Positions 1 to 12,573 of a DNA stretch of 64,000 nucleotides are shown here, in pieces; position 1 is the first letter of the stretch; each line of letters opens with the position of its first letter. The position numbers and the translations under genes are program-made. Below the pieces are notes generated by a model that saw nothing but the letters and a program-made list of their open reading frames with translations, had not been told where the DNA came from and did no database searches. The DNA is from Solen grandis (Eukaryota; Mollusca; Bivalvia; Adapedonta; Solenidae): positions 53,084,904 through 53,148,903 of the forward strand of contig CM037783.1 in assembly GCA_021229015.1 (NCBI GenBank), in the 5' to 3' direction.

Positions 1-623
1 TGATTGCCTTAACTTGTGCTTCTAGAGCGCAGGTGTTAGTTGGATTATGTCTTGACAACACGCTGAAAGAGGAAAATTCTGTGGTTTTTTCCTTTCCGAG
101 GTCGTTATTGAAATTGTCTTGTGTGGATCATTGTTTTTTCTATGAAGTTTGAACATTTTCAGAAAGAAAAGTTGTGTGCCTTTCATACTTTATTATTTTA
201 TATTATGAAAACTGAAAAGTGTAGACTTTCTAAGAATGTGCTTATTTGCTATATAACTGTTAAAAGTATCACTTCAAGTACTGTTAAAATGTGTGCTGAA
301 TTTGTCAGGAATTGATACTAACATTTACAAAGCTCACTCCTTCTGGGGAACCTCTGTATCAGCAGCCTCTAGAAAAGGTTGTTCTTTGGACAGTATGTTG
401 TCAACTGCTGACTGGTTGTCAGAAAGAAACTTTAAGAAATTTTATTTTGGTCATACTCTGAGTACTAGTCTTTTGCTAATACATGTACTGTATTTCGTCA
501 GATTGATATTACAGCTTATAAAGTCTTAGTAAGTTGGTTTAGTTATATTTTTTAAATATGATGCATAATTTGTTTTGTTCTTTAAAGATGCTACTTATAC
601 ATGTGAAAGCTGAAGGCTTTATG
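1..623. other. AT-rich noncoding stretch
   Basis: No exon, RNA gene or named repeat is supported here. The stretch lies downstream of VAT-1 exon 3 in that gene's orientation, so it is probably the start of intron 3. The next expected residues of the protein (a KVGDRV-like segment) were not found on the minus strand. Confidence 0.4.
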
Positions 624-977
624 GAAAATAATGTCCCCTCATCCAAGCTTGAGTGAAAGATGAGGGTCATTACTGGAGTAAAGCCTGAGGCTAAGCATGT
701 ATGTGCCCTTTCTTTGTTTGGGATTTTGGTTCTTGTACCTGGTGTTGAGGGTATTTTCAAAATTGTTTCTCTCCCTAGTTGGGTCAAACAAAACAAATTG
801 TTTCTTTGAATTATGACTATACAATGTGCTGCTTCTGGTGGTGACGTCACTGGGCGCACTTGTTTTTACTTTATACAGAACATGTTCAGAATGAAATGCT
901 ACGTATACATGCTTAGCCTCTGGCTTTACTCCAATAATGACCCTCATCCTTCACTACTTGATGAGGGGATATTTTCA
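624..977. repeat. 354-bp element with long terminal inverted repeats
   Basis: The two ends are inverted copies of each other over about 75-80 bases with a few mismatches. The left arm is about 624-705 and the right arm about 898-977. Both carry GATGAGGGTCATTA followed by GGAGTAAAGCC and AGGCTAAGCATGTAT. The middle (about 190 bases) has no coding capacity. The structure fits a non-autonomous DNA transposon (MITE); the superfamily is not clear and no target-site duplication is obvious. It lies in probable VAT-1 intron 3. Confidence 0.75.
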
Positions 978-1340
978 TCCTGAATTTAGCTTGAAATTAG
1001 TTACAGTAACTATTAGTTGTTCAATACAATATATAGTGCTGGCAGAGTTTGCTCTTCAAAACAAATGAAGGGGAAGTCAGTTAATCTTTTCTTGCCTGTG
1101 TCATTTTTGTACCTTTTTATTGCCGATTTCATACAAACTACAAATAAATTGAACATAATTTTTGTGCAGAAGTTCTTACACTGATATTCTAACAGATAAA
1201 AACAAAAATAAATTTTTTGTTGTTGACCTTTTATAACATTTGGTTTAATGGAATGCTATGTGGTTTAAATACAAGCTTCCAATCATTCTATAAAGCCAGG
1301 GTATATGAAGTTTAAATTAAAAAAAAATGTTGATACATAC

Positions 1341-1470
1341 GGCAATACCAGGTGTGTTCTCCCCAACAGCCTCAACCTCCCCAGAGCACTCAAAGCCCAT
1401 GGTCAGCGGGGTCTTGGGCGGATGTTCAAGAACGCCCTGTCGCACCATCAGGTCCACGAAGTTAAGCCCG
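1341..1470 (-). CDS. VAT1: VAT-1 homolog, exon 3 (partial gene)
   Basis: This exon encodes part of the GroES-like catalytic domain of a VAT-1-type medium-chain dehydrogenase/reductase (zeta-crystallin/quinone oxidoreductase family). The family's proteins sit on synaptic vesicles and the mitochondrial outer membrane. The read starts at GLNFVDLMVRQG, continues through PPKTPLTMGFECSGEVEAVG and ends at ENTPG. The acceptor TCTATTTCAG lies at 1480-1471. The exon begins with the last base of a split codon, TG|C, matching the phase-2 donor of the upstream exon at 35501. The 3' end is ambiguous: donor GTATGT gives 1341 and donor GTATTG gives 1349. The Rossmann NADPH-binding half of the protein is not in the window. 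Identification is from recalled family motifs, without a database search. Confidence 0.9.
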
Positions 1471-1659
1471 CTGAAATAGACACAGTACACAGATGGACAT
1501 GATGGTGGAACATGGATCATTACTTAATATGGTCAAGATTGGTTTATGCCAAATATGTTATCCACTATAAATAAAGACTTTACCTACCTACCTCATATAG
1601 ACTAGTTTTGATATATTGTCAAACAGAGCAGACCCAGATCAGAAAGCACGACTATGACT

Positions 1660-1770
1660 ATTTGATTTACCGTCGCTTCGACAATATTTCAGTCATATAG
1701 CGACGCCCAGCTAATTACAGGTGGAGGAAGACCCTGAATGCATGGAGGCATCCGGGTAGAACCACCAACC
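1660..1770 (+). repeat. Dispersed repeat, copy 1 (second copy at 27110)
   Basis: About 100 bases around AATATTTCAGTCATATAG, AGCTAATTACAG and GAGGCATCCGGGTAGAACCA are shared with 27110-27222 in the same orientation. The two copies differ at scattered positions. This looks like part of a dispersed retroposon, but neither end is clear. Confidence 0.7.
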
Positions 1771-2935
1771 TAAAAAATGAAAAAAAATCCTTCTTTTACT
1801 ATTATATTGGTCATATTAACCTACAACCTAGCTGGTATGGTCATGTGACAGTTTAATCTCAGGGTAGGGGAGCCCCATGGGAGAGATGTATTTCAAAGTT
1901 TCTCAGACATATATTTGGGCTTATGTGCTCAATTCTGGATCAGCAATAAAATCATAAATTACCTCCTAATTGATATTTACTTGCACAAAACCTTGGTGAA
2001 AATCTAATGACTATTGATTTCGAATCGTTTTTCTGTAATACACATTAATTATCATTTGAATTACTGCTGAGCCTCTTTTGATATTGTTTCCAGTAAGAAC
2101 GTCATGTCTCATGTCTGTGCCAGGAAAGACACTCCCCAGATATCCAGTCCAGACATGTGTTGTATGAGCATAAGCAAACCTTTAATTTACAAGCTGTCAA
2201 CCGGCCATGATCCTGTTGGCTATCTGTGTATCTTTGACATTTCACCACAAAGACTTCCTATGTCTTATTTGTAGCTGGACTGACAAAGCAGAATATTGAT
2301 TAGCCATGGAAGAAAGTAAAGGATCTGACACTGCTTCTGTCTGCTTTACAAACATTCCTCAGACAGCATGTTGTAATTTTACAGGCAATTTTTTAAACAA
2401 CCATATGTTGGTGACAATCTCCAATGGCATCTTCCAAAACAAACGTTGATTTACCAAATGTCTTCAGCTTTTTTTTTGTTCATTAAAGAATTTGCAAACA
2501 AAGCAAATCAACACAGCTGATGTTGCTTTGAAAATGCTCTAAGGTGTTTGAAAATTGTTTAGTTTGTCAGCTAGTGCAACACATTGAAAGTAAACAGAAT
2601 TTATGGCATGCAGAAAATATATAACATCTGCTGGTTTTTACTGAAAATGGAATGAAAATCTCTCAGAGAACTCACCTGCAAATTTGCAAATTAATTTCCA
2701 ATTATCATTTTAATAAATATGATTTGGAGTAATAGGTATGCAGACAAATCATCCTAGTTTTACAAGATAAATGTAATATAAAGGACACCAGAAAATTCTT
2801 TGCTTACATTGAAACATCTAGATATGGATTTTTATTCTAATTAAAATGTTTTGTGGGACACAATAAAAAAGATACACCCCTAAAATGAGGTAAAATTGCA
2901 AAGCCCCAGGGGCGTGAAAGGGTCCCCATTAATTG

Positions 2936-2990
2936 TGTGGTGGGTTCAATCCACAGCCACGACATACTAAAGTCATTAACTAGATTATAG
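2936..2990 (+). repeat. SINE-A fragment
   Basis: The B-box-like GGGTTCAATCC is followed by GCCACGACATACTAAAGTC. This matches the corresponding part of the fuller SINE copies at 44229 and 50147 (GGTTCGATCC, then CGACATACCAAAGTCGTAAA). Only this short piece is recognisable. Confidence 0.55.
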
Positions 2991-3419
2991 GTGTTCCTGA
3001 AACACTTGTGTCCCCTGCATTCCAGCAATTGTTAGAGTAAGGGGGAGCATCAAATTATCTAAATTAACTTAATTTTGGCTCTACTCACAAGTTATCACTA
3101 TGCAAAACAAGGAACTATCATTTTATGCCAACATCCACATATAAAGGTGACCCTAAACTATTTGCATGCTACGCTGGGGCACAAAAAGCAGATTTAAGAC
3201 TCCTAGTATATCTACATCCATGATCTAAGTTTGAAGTGCATCCATCATATAGTATGGACAAAACTCTTTTTACAAAATCAGCAAAGGGATTAAAGAATAA
3301 CAGGAGGCAGAGTAACAGTTCCTATGCACTTCACTTCAACACCTAATAAGGTATCCATGATGCTTGGAATGAATCCATCCTATATTATTAAAATTATGCT
3401 CCAGACATTTTTATAATTA

Positions 3420-4200
3420 GACCTGCCATTGTCACAGCGCAAACACCCCCGCATGCCACTTTGTCACAGACCATACTCAAAAATATAAAAGATACCAAGA
3501 ACCATAACTCTCTGTCACATAATTTTGAGTTATTGCCCTTATAAATTTTCATAATTTTTATCCAGTCCATACTCAAGAAGTATAAAAGGTATCAAGATGA
3601 AATTTCATATGTGGACAGATCTTATTGAGTGTAAGTGCAGTGACCAAGAACCATAACTTTCTTTTGCGTAATTTTGGAGTTATTGCCCTTTATAAACTTT
3701 CATACTAAATTTTTGTCCAGTCCATAACTCAAAAAGTATAAAAGGTAACAAGACGAAACTTCATATGTGGATAGATCTCATTGATGGGGAATGCAGTGAC
3801 CAAGAACTGTAACTCTCATGTTCATAATTTTGTAAGTTAATGCCTTTTGTAAATTTTCATACTTAATTTTTGTCCTGGCCTTAACTCAAAAAGTATAAAA
3901 GGTATCAAGATGAAACTTCATATGTGGGTAGATCTCACTAAGGAGGAGTGCAGTGACTAAGAACCGTAACTCTCTGTTGCATATTTTTGGGGTCATTGCC
4001 CTTTATAATTTTTAATACTTTTCATAATTTTTGTCCAGAATGTAACTCAAAAAGCATAAACAGGTATCAAGATGAAACTTCATATGTTGATAGATTTCAA
4101 AAGGGGGAAGTGCAGTGACCAAGAGCTGTAACTCTCATGTGCATAATTTTGGAGTTATTGCCCTTTGTAAATTTTAACTATGGAGGATAATTCAAGAAAT
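3420..4200. repeat. Tandem array of ~155-160-bp units
   Basis: A unit recurs about five times. It contains GTGACCAAGAACC, GAGTTATTGCCCTTT, TTTGTCCAGTCCATAACTC, AAAAGTATAAAAGG and GAAACTTCATATGTGG. Successive ACCAAGAACC-type motifs lie near 3492, 3643, 3798, 3955 and 4116. Units are diverged by substitutions and small indels, so the array is old. There is no coding capacity. Related units occur singly elsewhere, for example near 49150. Confidence 0.8.
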
Positions 4201-5278
4201 GTATGATCAAGAATTATGGTTCTTGTACACTGTTCTTCTACACATCATAAGATATCCACAATCTAATGTTGGAGAGAAACCATTCAATAGTGTTGAAGTT
4301 AATTATGCTTCTGACAATTTTTTTCTAATACAAAATAAACTAAGGGGGATAATTCAAGAATAAGATGAGCTGGAGTTATGGTTCTTGTATAATGCATTTA
4401 TATACAGCATAAGGTTTCCATAATCCAAGTTAAAGAGTGAGTTGAATTTATGCTCGAGACAATATTTTCAAGAATGAGATGAAGTAGAGTTACTGTTTTT
4501 GAGCACTGCAGTTCTATACCTCATATGGTATCCAGGTTCCATGTTTGGAGTGAATTCATGCAATAGTTTTGAAGTTCTGTTCCAGACAAATTTTTTTAAG
4601 GTAAAGTCCCTGTAATGGTTCCACTACGTCTTGGACCACTTAACCTCTACCAAAATAACTAAGGTACCCTAATGAAACATTAGGAAACCTTGGTTATCTC
4701 CTTTAAAGGCCATGAGGTCTGAAATGTAGATGAACTATTACAGGGATTTTACCTTATACACAATATCAACTATGGGGAATAATTCAAGAATGAGAGCTAC
4801 ATGTAATCAGGTATCCATGTTCCAAGTTTGGAGTAAATTCATAGTACTGAAGTCATGCTCTGGACAAGAAAGCGTGGTGATGTTGCAGATGCCAATGACG
4901 TAAAAGTGAAACCTATGTGTCTGCCATGCTATGCAGGTGACCAATAAACTCTTTAAAATCATTCTGCATTTGTTAAGTTTGAGGTTGATACCGGTATACC
5001 GTGAGAACAACCTGGTCATATTAAAATATTATGTGCACGTTTTACTCTTAAGGCAAGGCTGGTGTAAAATTTACACAATGTCTAAACCTGCACTTGCAGT
5101 ATTGATTGGTTGTTTCAGGCTGTGTCTATTATGGTCAATATAATGATGGTCAAACAAACACAGCTGTGAGATAATTGCCAAGAAAAATGATTGGCTGCAT
5201 CAAACTGAGAAGATCTGAGAAATGTGTTGATAATCTCACAGGTTTGGAAGCTGAATCATCCTGCTACAGTTCAGATAT

Positions 5279-6114
5279 CAGGGGTACAGATAAGGTGCGT
5301 ATTTGCGTAATTATGCAAATAAAATAGATGAAAACTGAATTCTTTTAAAATTCTAGCGTATCAAAAAGCAATTAAAAATTAGATTACTCAAATATCCAAA
5401 ATATTAAAGCGTACTGGTACGCAACATTTTGAAACCGAGTGATGTTTACAAATACTCGTATATGCTTGACAGGTTACTTGCAAATCCGCAAAATAGACTT
5501 CAAACGATTTCCGGTAATTTCCTACTTTGGGTTCCATTCAAGTAAAACATAAATCCAGTCTGTCTTATTTGTTCATCTGACGCTTTTCTATTCGATTGCT
5601 TCAAATATGGTTACACAAGGCAGGAAGAAACGGGTAAACGTTTAAAAAAACACTGAGTAGTTACCTAGCACTGCAAACCAAACGTCAGGCATTTGTCTCA
5701 CAATAATTGACGATCTGGAAGTTGAGATAGAGTCGATAGCATCCAATTCCATGTTAACCAGTAAATAATTTGTTTTAATTCAATAGTTAAAAGTGCTAAA
5801 TCTTTGGATCAGGAAGATTAAATATGATTGAATGTTGTTGTTTTTTATTTAATTGTTGAGGAGCTAATGATAAATCCTGCATATGATAATTGTTCAATTG
5901 ACATTGTTGCATACAAGAACAGCAGGTGCATATACCAGTAAGATTATGTACTGTTATTTTAATTCCAAAATAAAGTTGATGAAAAAAAAGCAATTGACTT
6001 AATTTTGATTGAGTAACCATATTTTCATTAATCAATTAAAATTGTGAAAACCCAATTCCTTGAAAAAATGATGAGTAAATAACCAATTGACCTCAAACCT
6101 TATCTGTAGCCCTG
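5279..6114 (+). mobile_element. Non-autonomous hAT-like DNA transposon, copy 1
   Basis: The ends are imperfect inverted repeats, CAGGGGTACAGATAAGG on the left and CCTTATCTGTAGCCCTG on the right. The whole 836 bases align with 20773-21597 with small indels. The flanks AGATAT and AAATAT may be a decayed target duplication. No transposase is encoded; the open frame on the minus strand (5796-6035) has no recognisable product. CAGGG termini and a 7-8-bp duplication suggest hAT; this is an inference. Confidence 0.8.
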
Positions 6115-6337
6115 AAATATACTCATACAATTTTGAATTTAGATCACAAACAATATCATGTTTTTTGTGTAAACCAGGTCAGCCATTCACTGTCCCAGAG
6201 TAGTTGTTTGATAGCCTGTACGTTGATTCAAATACATCTGTCAACATTTATAGGAAAGGTTCAAAAATGGTCACACTAATGGAAGTAATGTAATGCATAG
6301 GATATCCATATCCATTTAGAATTTCATCTTTAACACA

Positions 6338-6580
6338 TTAACCCTTCCCTCATAGAGGACACCATGAAAAGGCCTATGCGAACAGCATAAAACCAGATCA
6401 GCCTGCGAGTAACTCGCAGGCTGATCAGGTTTTATGCTGTTCCCTGCTCCTCAGTGGTCTGGAAATGAGGATTTTGTAATTAAATTTGGTAAGGTTTAAC
6501 TGTGGTTTTCAGCAGATCAGGCTTTATGTGATACCTTTTTTGAGGGCGTCAAAATGAGTATATATGAGGGAAAGGGTTAA
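6338..6580 (+). mobile_element. TTAA-flanked MITE (piggyBac-like), copy 1
   Basis: This copy is about 240 bases long. It starts TTAACCCTTCCCTCAT and ends ATGAGGGAAAGGGTTAA, so TTAA flanks CCC-starting inverted termini as in piggyBac-type insertions. Inside is a long hairpin, AACAGCATAAAACCAGATCA ... paired with ... TGATCAGGTTTTATGCTGTT, around CCTGCGAGTAACTCGCAGG. It is one of seven copies in the window and has no coding capacity. Confidence 0.9.
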
Positions 6581-7253
6581 AATAATTAATTTTCATGAAG
6601 GTCAAGCCTAAAAGACGAAATATTTTTATCAAGTAATTATCATATGGTGTGTGACTATAAAATAAAATGATGTTTTCATAATTAAATTCTTCATTGCTAT
6701 CTATACTTAGTTTTTGATTTCTAAGGATAACTGCAGGATTCATATTTTTTTCCACAAATTATACAAATACTGATATCAGGGTCAAGGTCAATTTGGGTAT
6801 CAAGGTCATGTAACAAAATACCTACATGTATTTCAAATACTTGTTCCAAATAATAATGTTTATCATAGTCATTCTAATCAATAGGGAATTAAGAGAGAAG
6901 TTGCCAAGTTAATAGCTTATATACTTTTTTAGTTATGCTTCAGAAAATTCCAAAAATATGATGTGCAGAATTATGGTTCTAGTGGACTGCACATTTCCTA
7001 CATGAGGTCTATCCACCTGTGAAGTTTCAAGTTGATTTTTTTTCTTCTTATTAATGCTTCAGAAAAAAAAGTGTGACTGTAAGACTGATGGAGGGAAATC
7101 GGACCAACAAAGAGACAACTATATGCTCCCCCTTCAAGAAGCATAAAATATCATTATCATCCCCTTATATCTATATCTATCTAAACGCAAAGTTTCATAA
7201 TTACTTGATGGGTAATAGGATAACGTAACAACATTCATTGTATTTAGCTCACT

Positions 7254-7275
7254 TCTTAAAGCAGCTCGTTCACAG

Positions 7276-7311
<36 letters not shown>
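7254..7311 (+). repeat. Poly(A) run beside AAAGCAGCT-element fragment
   Basis: TTAAAGCAGCTCGTTCACAGAT (7255-7276) matches the left end of the elements at 14884 and 54139. It is followed by 34 consecutive A residues (7278-7311). Confidence 0.7.
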
Positions 7312-7313
<2 letters not shown>

Positions 7314-8159
7314 ATTTTCTACTCTCCCTTGTTAATGTTGTTGAAATCTTTGTGTCCTTACAAATAAAATCTGCAAGTGTTGGTCAAATTGCATGGGAAA
7401 ACACTATTTTTCAAAACCCCCATCTCTGGAAAATCAGTTAAATATTGAGGCAGCAATTTGCTTGTGGCATCTTCGTAAGTTCCGTGCAGCAAATTTTTAA
7501 GTTCTGACTACAAAGTGAGCGCATGCATGAAGAGTAAATGTGATCAGTTAAGTGACAGCACACAAAAGTATAATTTTTTAATATATTAAGTTTTTAATTC
7601 TTAATATAGGTTCAATACCTTCGTAATGCTATTGCCTATGTTGCAGAAACCACTTATTTTTTTCACAATCAGGGAATGTTGCATTGAATAACCATGTGTC
7701 TTTAATCCCTTAACAAATAAACAATGAAACTTTGATGTCATTTCTCCTCATTTCTATTGTGCCATATAACTAAATACTTGACCTTGATTATCTAATGACA
7801 CCATAAGGGTGGTGTGGGGGGGGAAAGCTTTCCTGCCATATGTCAGGATAATATTACTGAAGGCTTGTGGTACCATGCCACTTGTTTGGTACCTCACCTC
7901 TATCCACTTATATGAAGTTTCTACTGACCTGAAAATCAATCCCTATCTTCCTCTTCCGATAAGGTATCTGCATACTTAATTTGATCATCATGCCTCAATC
8001 CTAAAAGAAATTATTTGATAGGGGGGGGATCTATTTTTAGCAACAGTGACCTTGACCTTCACACTATCATACTGAAGATCAATCCCATTTCTTCCTCTTC
8101 CAATAAGGTATCTATCTACCAAGTATGAAAACTGTAACTCTAATCTAACAAGAGATATT

Positions 8160-9130
8160 TGATGGAAAGGAAATATTCACAATATATTATATATAGGAAG
8201 AAATTTCAAAGGGCAATGACTAGGCTTTAATGGTAACAAAAAATTCCCAAAACACATGCACATCTTTACATGTATGTTGTCCATTTGTGAAAGTTTCGGG
8301 TAAATCAAAACAAAAGTGTGGAAGGATTTAGACACACAAGACTACTCCCTATACATGTATATTCTATAGAGTGAAAAAATTCAAAGTGGCATAACTCCTG
8401 TAATAGTTGATAAACCATAATGAAAATTGCAGCTGCACAAGTTCCCATAGTAGGAAGGATTCCTCTGAAGTGTCCTCAAAATTGGCCAAAAACTGTAGAA
8501 GAAGAATCGCATACAAAATTGTGTCTATGGATAGATGGACGGACGGACAGACTGACAACCTGATTCCAGTATACACCCCCCCCCCCCAACCCCACTCACA
8601 AATCTGGGGGGTATAACAAAAAGGGTGAGTTATCATTCCCCAAATTCCAAAATTAAAAAAAAAAAATTCTTGTGCAATGCACTTCTCCTTACTGAGATTT
8701 ATCCAACTATGAAATTTCAAGTTGATATCTCAAATACTTTATGACTTAGGCTCCGGACAAAAATTAAGCCTGAAAAAAAAAAAAAATGGCCAATAACTCA
8801 AAAACAGAGGTAGGTTATATTCTGTGCACTGCACTTCCAACCTATTAATATCAAGTTGATATCTCAAATACTTTTTGACTTAATTATGCTCTGGACAAAA
8901 ATTTAACCTGAAATATAACAAAGGGCAATAACTCAAAAACTATGACAGGTAGAGTTATCATTCATGTGCACTGCACTTCTCCTCAATGAGATCTTTTCAC
9001 CTATTAATTATCAAGTTGTTATCTCAAATACTTTCTGAGTTATGCTCTGGGCAAAAATGTGGGACGGATAGACGGACGGACTGACCGATGGAGACTATTA
9101 CCATATTCCACACCGCCTTTCAGCAGGGGA
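8160..9130. repeat. Degenerate tandem/dispersed repeat cluster
   Basis: Phrases recur about every 130-180 bases: CAAGTTGATATCTCAAATAC, TTATGCTCTGGACAAAAAT, GGGCAATAACTCAAAAAC and TGTGCACTGCACTTC. Short GACGGACGGAC-type stretches occur at 8535 and 9064. A C-run sits at 8576-8587. The units are too diverged to count reliably. Nothing coding is seen. Confidence 0.65.
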
Positions 9131-10199
9131 TAATAAACTTCTAGCTGAGAAGCAAAGACATCAAGGTCAAATTGTCCTGTAAAGCTTGTTTTTAGGTTCA
9201 AGTGTTGCAGAAAATAATTCTTTCCTATGTCTGGCGGCAGACAAATTATATCCTAACAGTTTGCCAGGAAATGACTGCAGTGATTTGCATACAGACTATC
9301 AGATTGGCACTTGGATTATATCCTGCAAAATCACACCAGACATACAAAACAGCGTATTTCTTAGGAATATTGAAACTATATACATCTCTATCCTACAAAC
9401 TGGGGAAAACTTTTGAATGGTAAACATCTGAACCAAGGAATGATAATTATGGGGAACAATTTCCTTCCAAAAGCACTCTTTCATGACTTGTTTCTGTCAG
9501 AAAAAAACATATCGTCATAACATTAAACAAATATTGACACTATGGAGCAGCTCCATTATAACACCACGTTGGTTGTCCTGTCTATATACTATTTTATATT
9601 GTACTGGTTATAACTCTGTAAAAATGCATCTAAACAAATTGCAAAATATAAATAAGGGTCCAATATTGAACTCTGTTCTATTTGATTCCATATGTGTTAA
9701 TCATGAGAAAATCATTACACACATTGAATTGGATGTACACTGCATCAGTATCTAGTAGAGTTTGTTTAACTGTCAGATCCTGCTATTATTTCATCATGAT
9801 ACCCACCCCTGATTGATCAATATCAGCTATCTACCTTGGAATTTTATGCTTGTATTTTTTCATTTAAGGGTGTATCAAATTATGCCATTTCATTGATTTC
9901 ATCACATTTTTAATCAATCATGAAGGTTGTTTTATACTGCAATGTTCTCTTTATTAGTTTATGGGACTTCATGCCATGAAGTATTTCATTCTTAAGGTGC
10001 ATTTTAATTGGTCAATATCATAGTCAGCAAACATTGTAAACTGTTTTACTTGCCTTTCTCCCCATGAAATAAGGTCATGAAGTGAAATGCCAACTAAGCC
10101 AACCTAGGATTTCCAACAATGCCATTATGTATACTCCATTACTGACAATCAGTCATAAAAAAGGTTTTGATGATTTTAAATCCTTTAGAATATTGAAAG

Positions 10200-11162
10200 A
10201 AGAGGGCCATAGAGGCCCTAAACCGCTCACCTGAGTATAGGGTTACCCAAGGAACATCTGTTCCAAAACATTTTGAAATCTGGCTAGTATAGTTTTAAAG
10301 AATTCATTTCTTTCTATTGCCAATGCAATCAGAGTTTTATATGAATCAGATTTATTTTAGCAACTTTTGTGAAGGTTCACCCAAGGATCATCCCTGCCAA
10401 GTTTAATCAAATACTGTCCAGCGGTTTCAGAGAAGATATCGTTTGAAGGTTTCACTATATGCATATAAGGCAAATTAGCCCTGCCCCTTGCAGCCTGTTT
10501 TTTTATGGATCAGAATAATTTTAGCAATTTTGAAGGGGGTTACCCAATGAACGTCTGTACCAAAACATTTTGAAATCTGGCCAGTAGTTTTGATGGAGAT
10601 CAATGATTTTTAAAGTTTTCATATTTTTTTTCTTTCCGTTGCCATGGCAACCAGAGTTGTACATGGATCCAGTTTATTTTAGCAACCTTTGCGAAGTTCA
10701 CTCAAGGATCATCCCTGCCAAGTTTAATCAAATACTGTCCAGCGGTTTCAGAGGAGATGTCGTTTGAAGGTTTCACTATATACATATAAGGCAAATTAGC
10801 CCTGCCCCTGGTGGCCATGTTTTTTTACGGATCGGAATAATTTTAGCAATCTTTGTGAAGATTTAACCCAAGGAACATCTGTACCAAAACATTCTGAAAT
10901 CTGGTCAGTAGTTATGAAGGAGATGATTTTTAAAGTTTTCATATTTTTTTCTTTCCGTTGCCATGGCAACCAAAGTCCTAGCTGGATCAGATTTATTTTT
11001 TGCAACTTTTGTGAGAGTTCACCCAAGGATCATCCCTGCCAAGTTTAGTCAAATTCTGTCCAGCGGTTTCAGAGGAGATGTCGTTTGAAGCAAATTGTTG
11101 AAGATGCACGACGACAGATGCAGGGTGATCCTAATAGCTCACCATGTGCTCAGGTGAGCTAA
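10200..11162. repeat. ~300-bp tandem repeat, about three units, in a palindromic frame
   Basis: Units contain AACATCTGTACCAAAACATT then GAAATCTGG, later CCGTTGCCATGGCAACCA, and AGGATCATCCCTGCCAAGTT then CTGTCCAGCGGTTTCAGAGG. Copies of GAAATCTGG lie near 10274, 10572 and 10887. The array begins with GAGGGCCATAGAGGCCCT then CGCTCACCTGAG, and ends with GCTCAGGTGAGCTAA, so the outer ends are inverted. It is probably an expanded DNA element. A shorter relative starts at 19204. Confidence 0.75.
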
Positions 11163-12362
11163 AAATGAACTATGCAACTTAAACTAGAGCTATTACTGAA
11201 GGTGATAAATAATCTAAACTGTCCTGACTAAAGAACATAAAAAGTCAGATACACAAGAGTTCTATGTAGGAAGGGGCAATACCTGTTGAAATACTTTATA
11301 GATCGAGATTGATAAATATGTCTTTGCTTGCAGTTAGAACTTCTGCAAATGAATATGTATGCAAAGTTTCACTTCTTTTTTTAAGGTTTCTCATTATTCC
11401 CATGGTTCCTATGTAGCCCCAACTTCAACTTGAGAAGCAGGGGTAAAATACAAGATTCCCAAGGTCAAACTCTTCAGTCGAAACATGTACAGAGGTTATC
11501 CGAATATTAACTAGGGTTCACCACCAATTTTCTCTAGTCGTACCATGGTGGATATTCGGAGCACATCTGTATAGTCTTCATTCCTCCAGATTGAAGAGTG
11601 TGACAGAGTAACCAGACTATAGATGAACTAAAGTGTGTTTTATCATTGACCATAGTTACTATGGTAGGTGATCGAAGTCGCTCATACTAATACACATACA
11701 CAGAACAGACATTATAGTAAATATGTCAAGCTTCAAACAGCTGGCTTGACAAAAGGGTTTGAACATCCCTTATAGTACTAATGTAGAAAAGTGTTAACTT
11801 GTGAACCATATGTCATCAAACCTCACAGTTATATATGTATATACATCTTCAGTAATGGCTCTTTTCTGAAAACATGTTGAGATAAAGCAGCATAATATAA
11901 ATCAGCCATCAGCAGCTATATCATTTTTTAATGGGAAACAATTTGTAGACTTTGACGTTATGAAAAGCACATAATTTTTCTCTTTAAAACTATATATATA
12001 TATCCATTAGTCTACCACAAAAACCTATCCAGGAGGATCTTCCATATATTGATTAAAATCTATTGAAGAGTCTGTCGGAATGCACATCAACATTTGGATC
12101 AGTGTCAGGAAACAGGAAACAACACGATTAGACCCAAGAGCCATTTAATCAAAATACATCATATCTTTCTATATTTTCTCAATATTTTGTGCAGTTTCCA
12201 AGGCCTTTATTCTTTTGATAAACAACAGGAATGCAAACTGTTGCAAAATAAGACTGTCCTGCTTGAAGGACACAGTGTCAAGACTGTGCTTGTTGGTTTG
12301 GAGTTAACCATTACTGCAAAGGTCTTGCAGTCACAAAGCATCTCCCATGTGCACACCGGGCA

Positions 12363-12573
12363 TTAACCCTTTCCCTCATATAGACTCATTTTGACGCACT
12401 CAATAGGTACCACATAAAGCCTGATCTGCAGAAAGCCAAACTGAAACCTTACCAAATTTAATTGTAAAATCCTCATTACCAGACCACTGAGGAACAGCGA
12501 ACAGCAGGCTGATCTGGTTTTATGATGTTCGCATAGGTCTTTTCATGGTATCCTCTATAAGGGAAAGTGTTAA
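12363..12573 (-). mobile_element. TTAA-flanked MITE, copy 2 (hairpin arm deleted)
   Basis: Same family as 6338-6580, in reverse orientation, flanked by TTAA on both sides. Compared with full copies it lacks about 31 bases: one arm and the centre of the internal palindrome. GAACAGC is joined directly to AGGCTGATCTGG. Confidence 0.9.

Noticed and set aside
5796..6035. 79-codon minus-strand frame, with a 75-codon counterpart at 21291-21518
   Set aside because: The similarity between the two frames comes from the two hAT-like copies as a whole. Lengths differ by indels and there is no recognisable protein.
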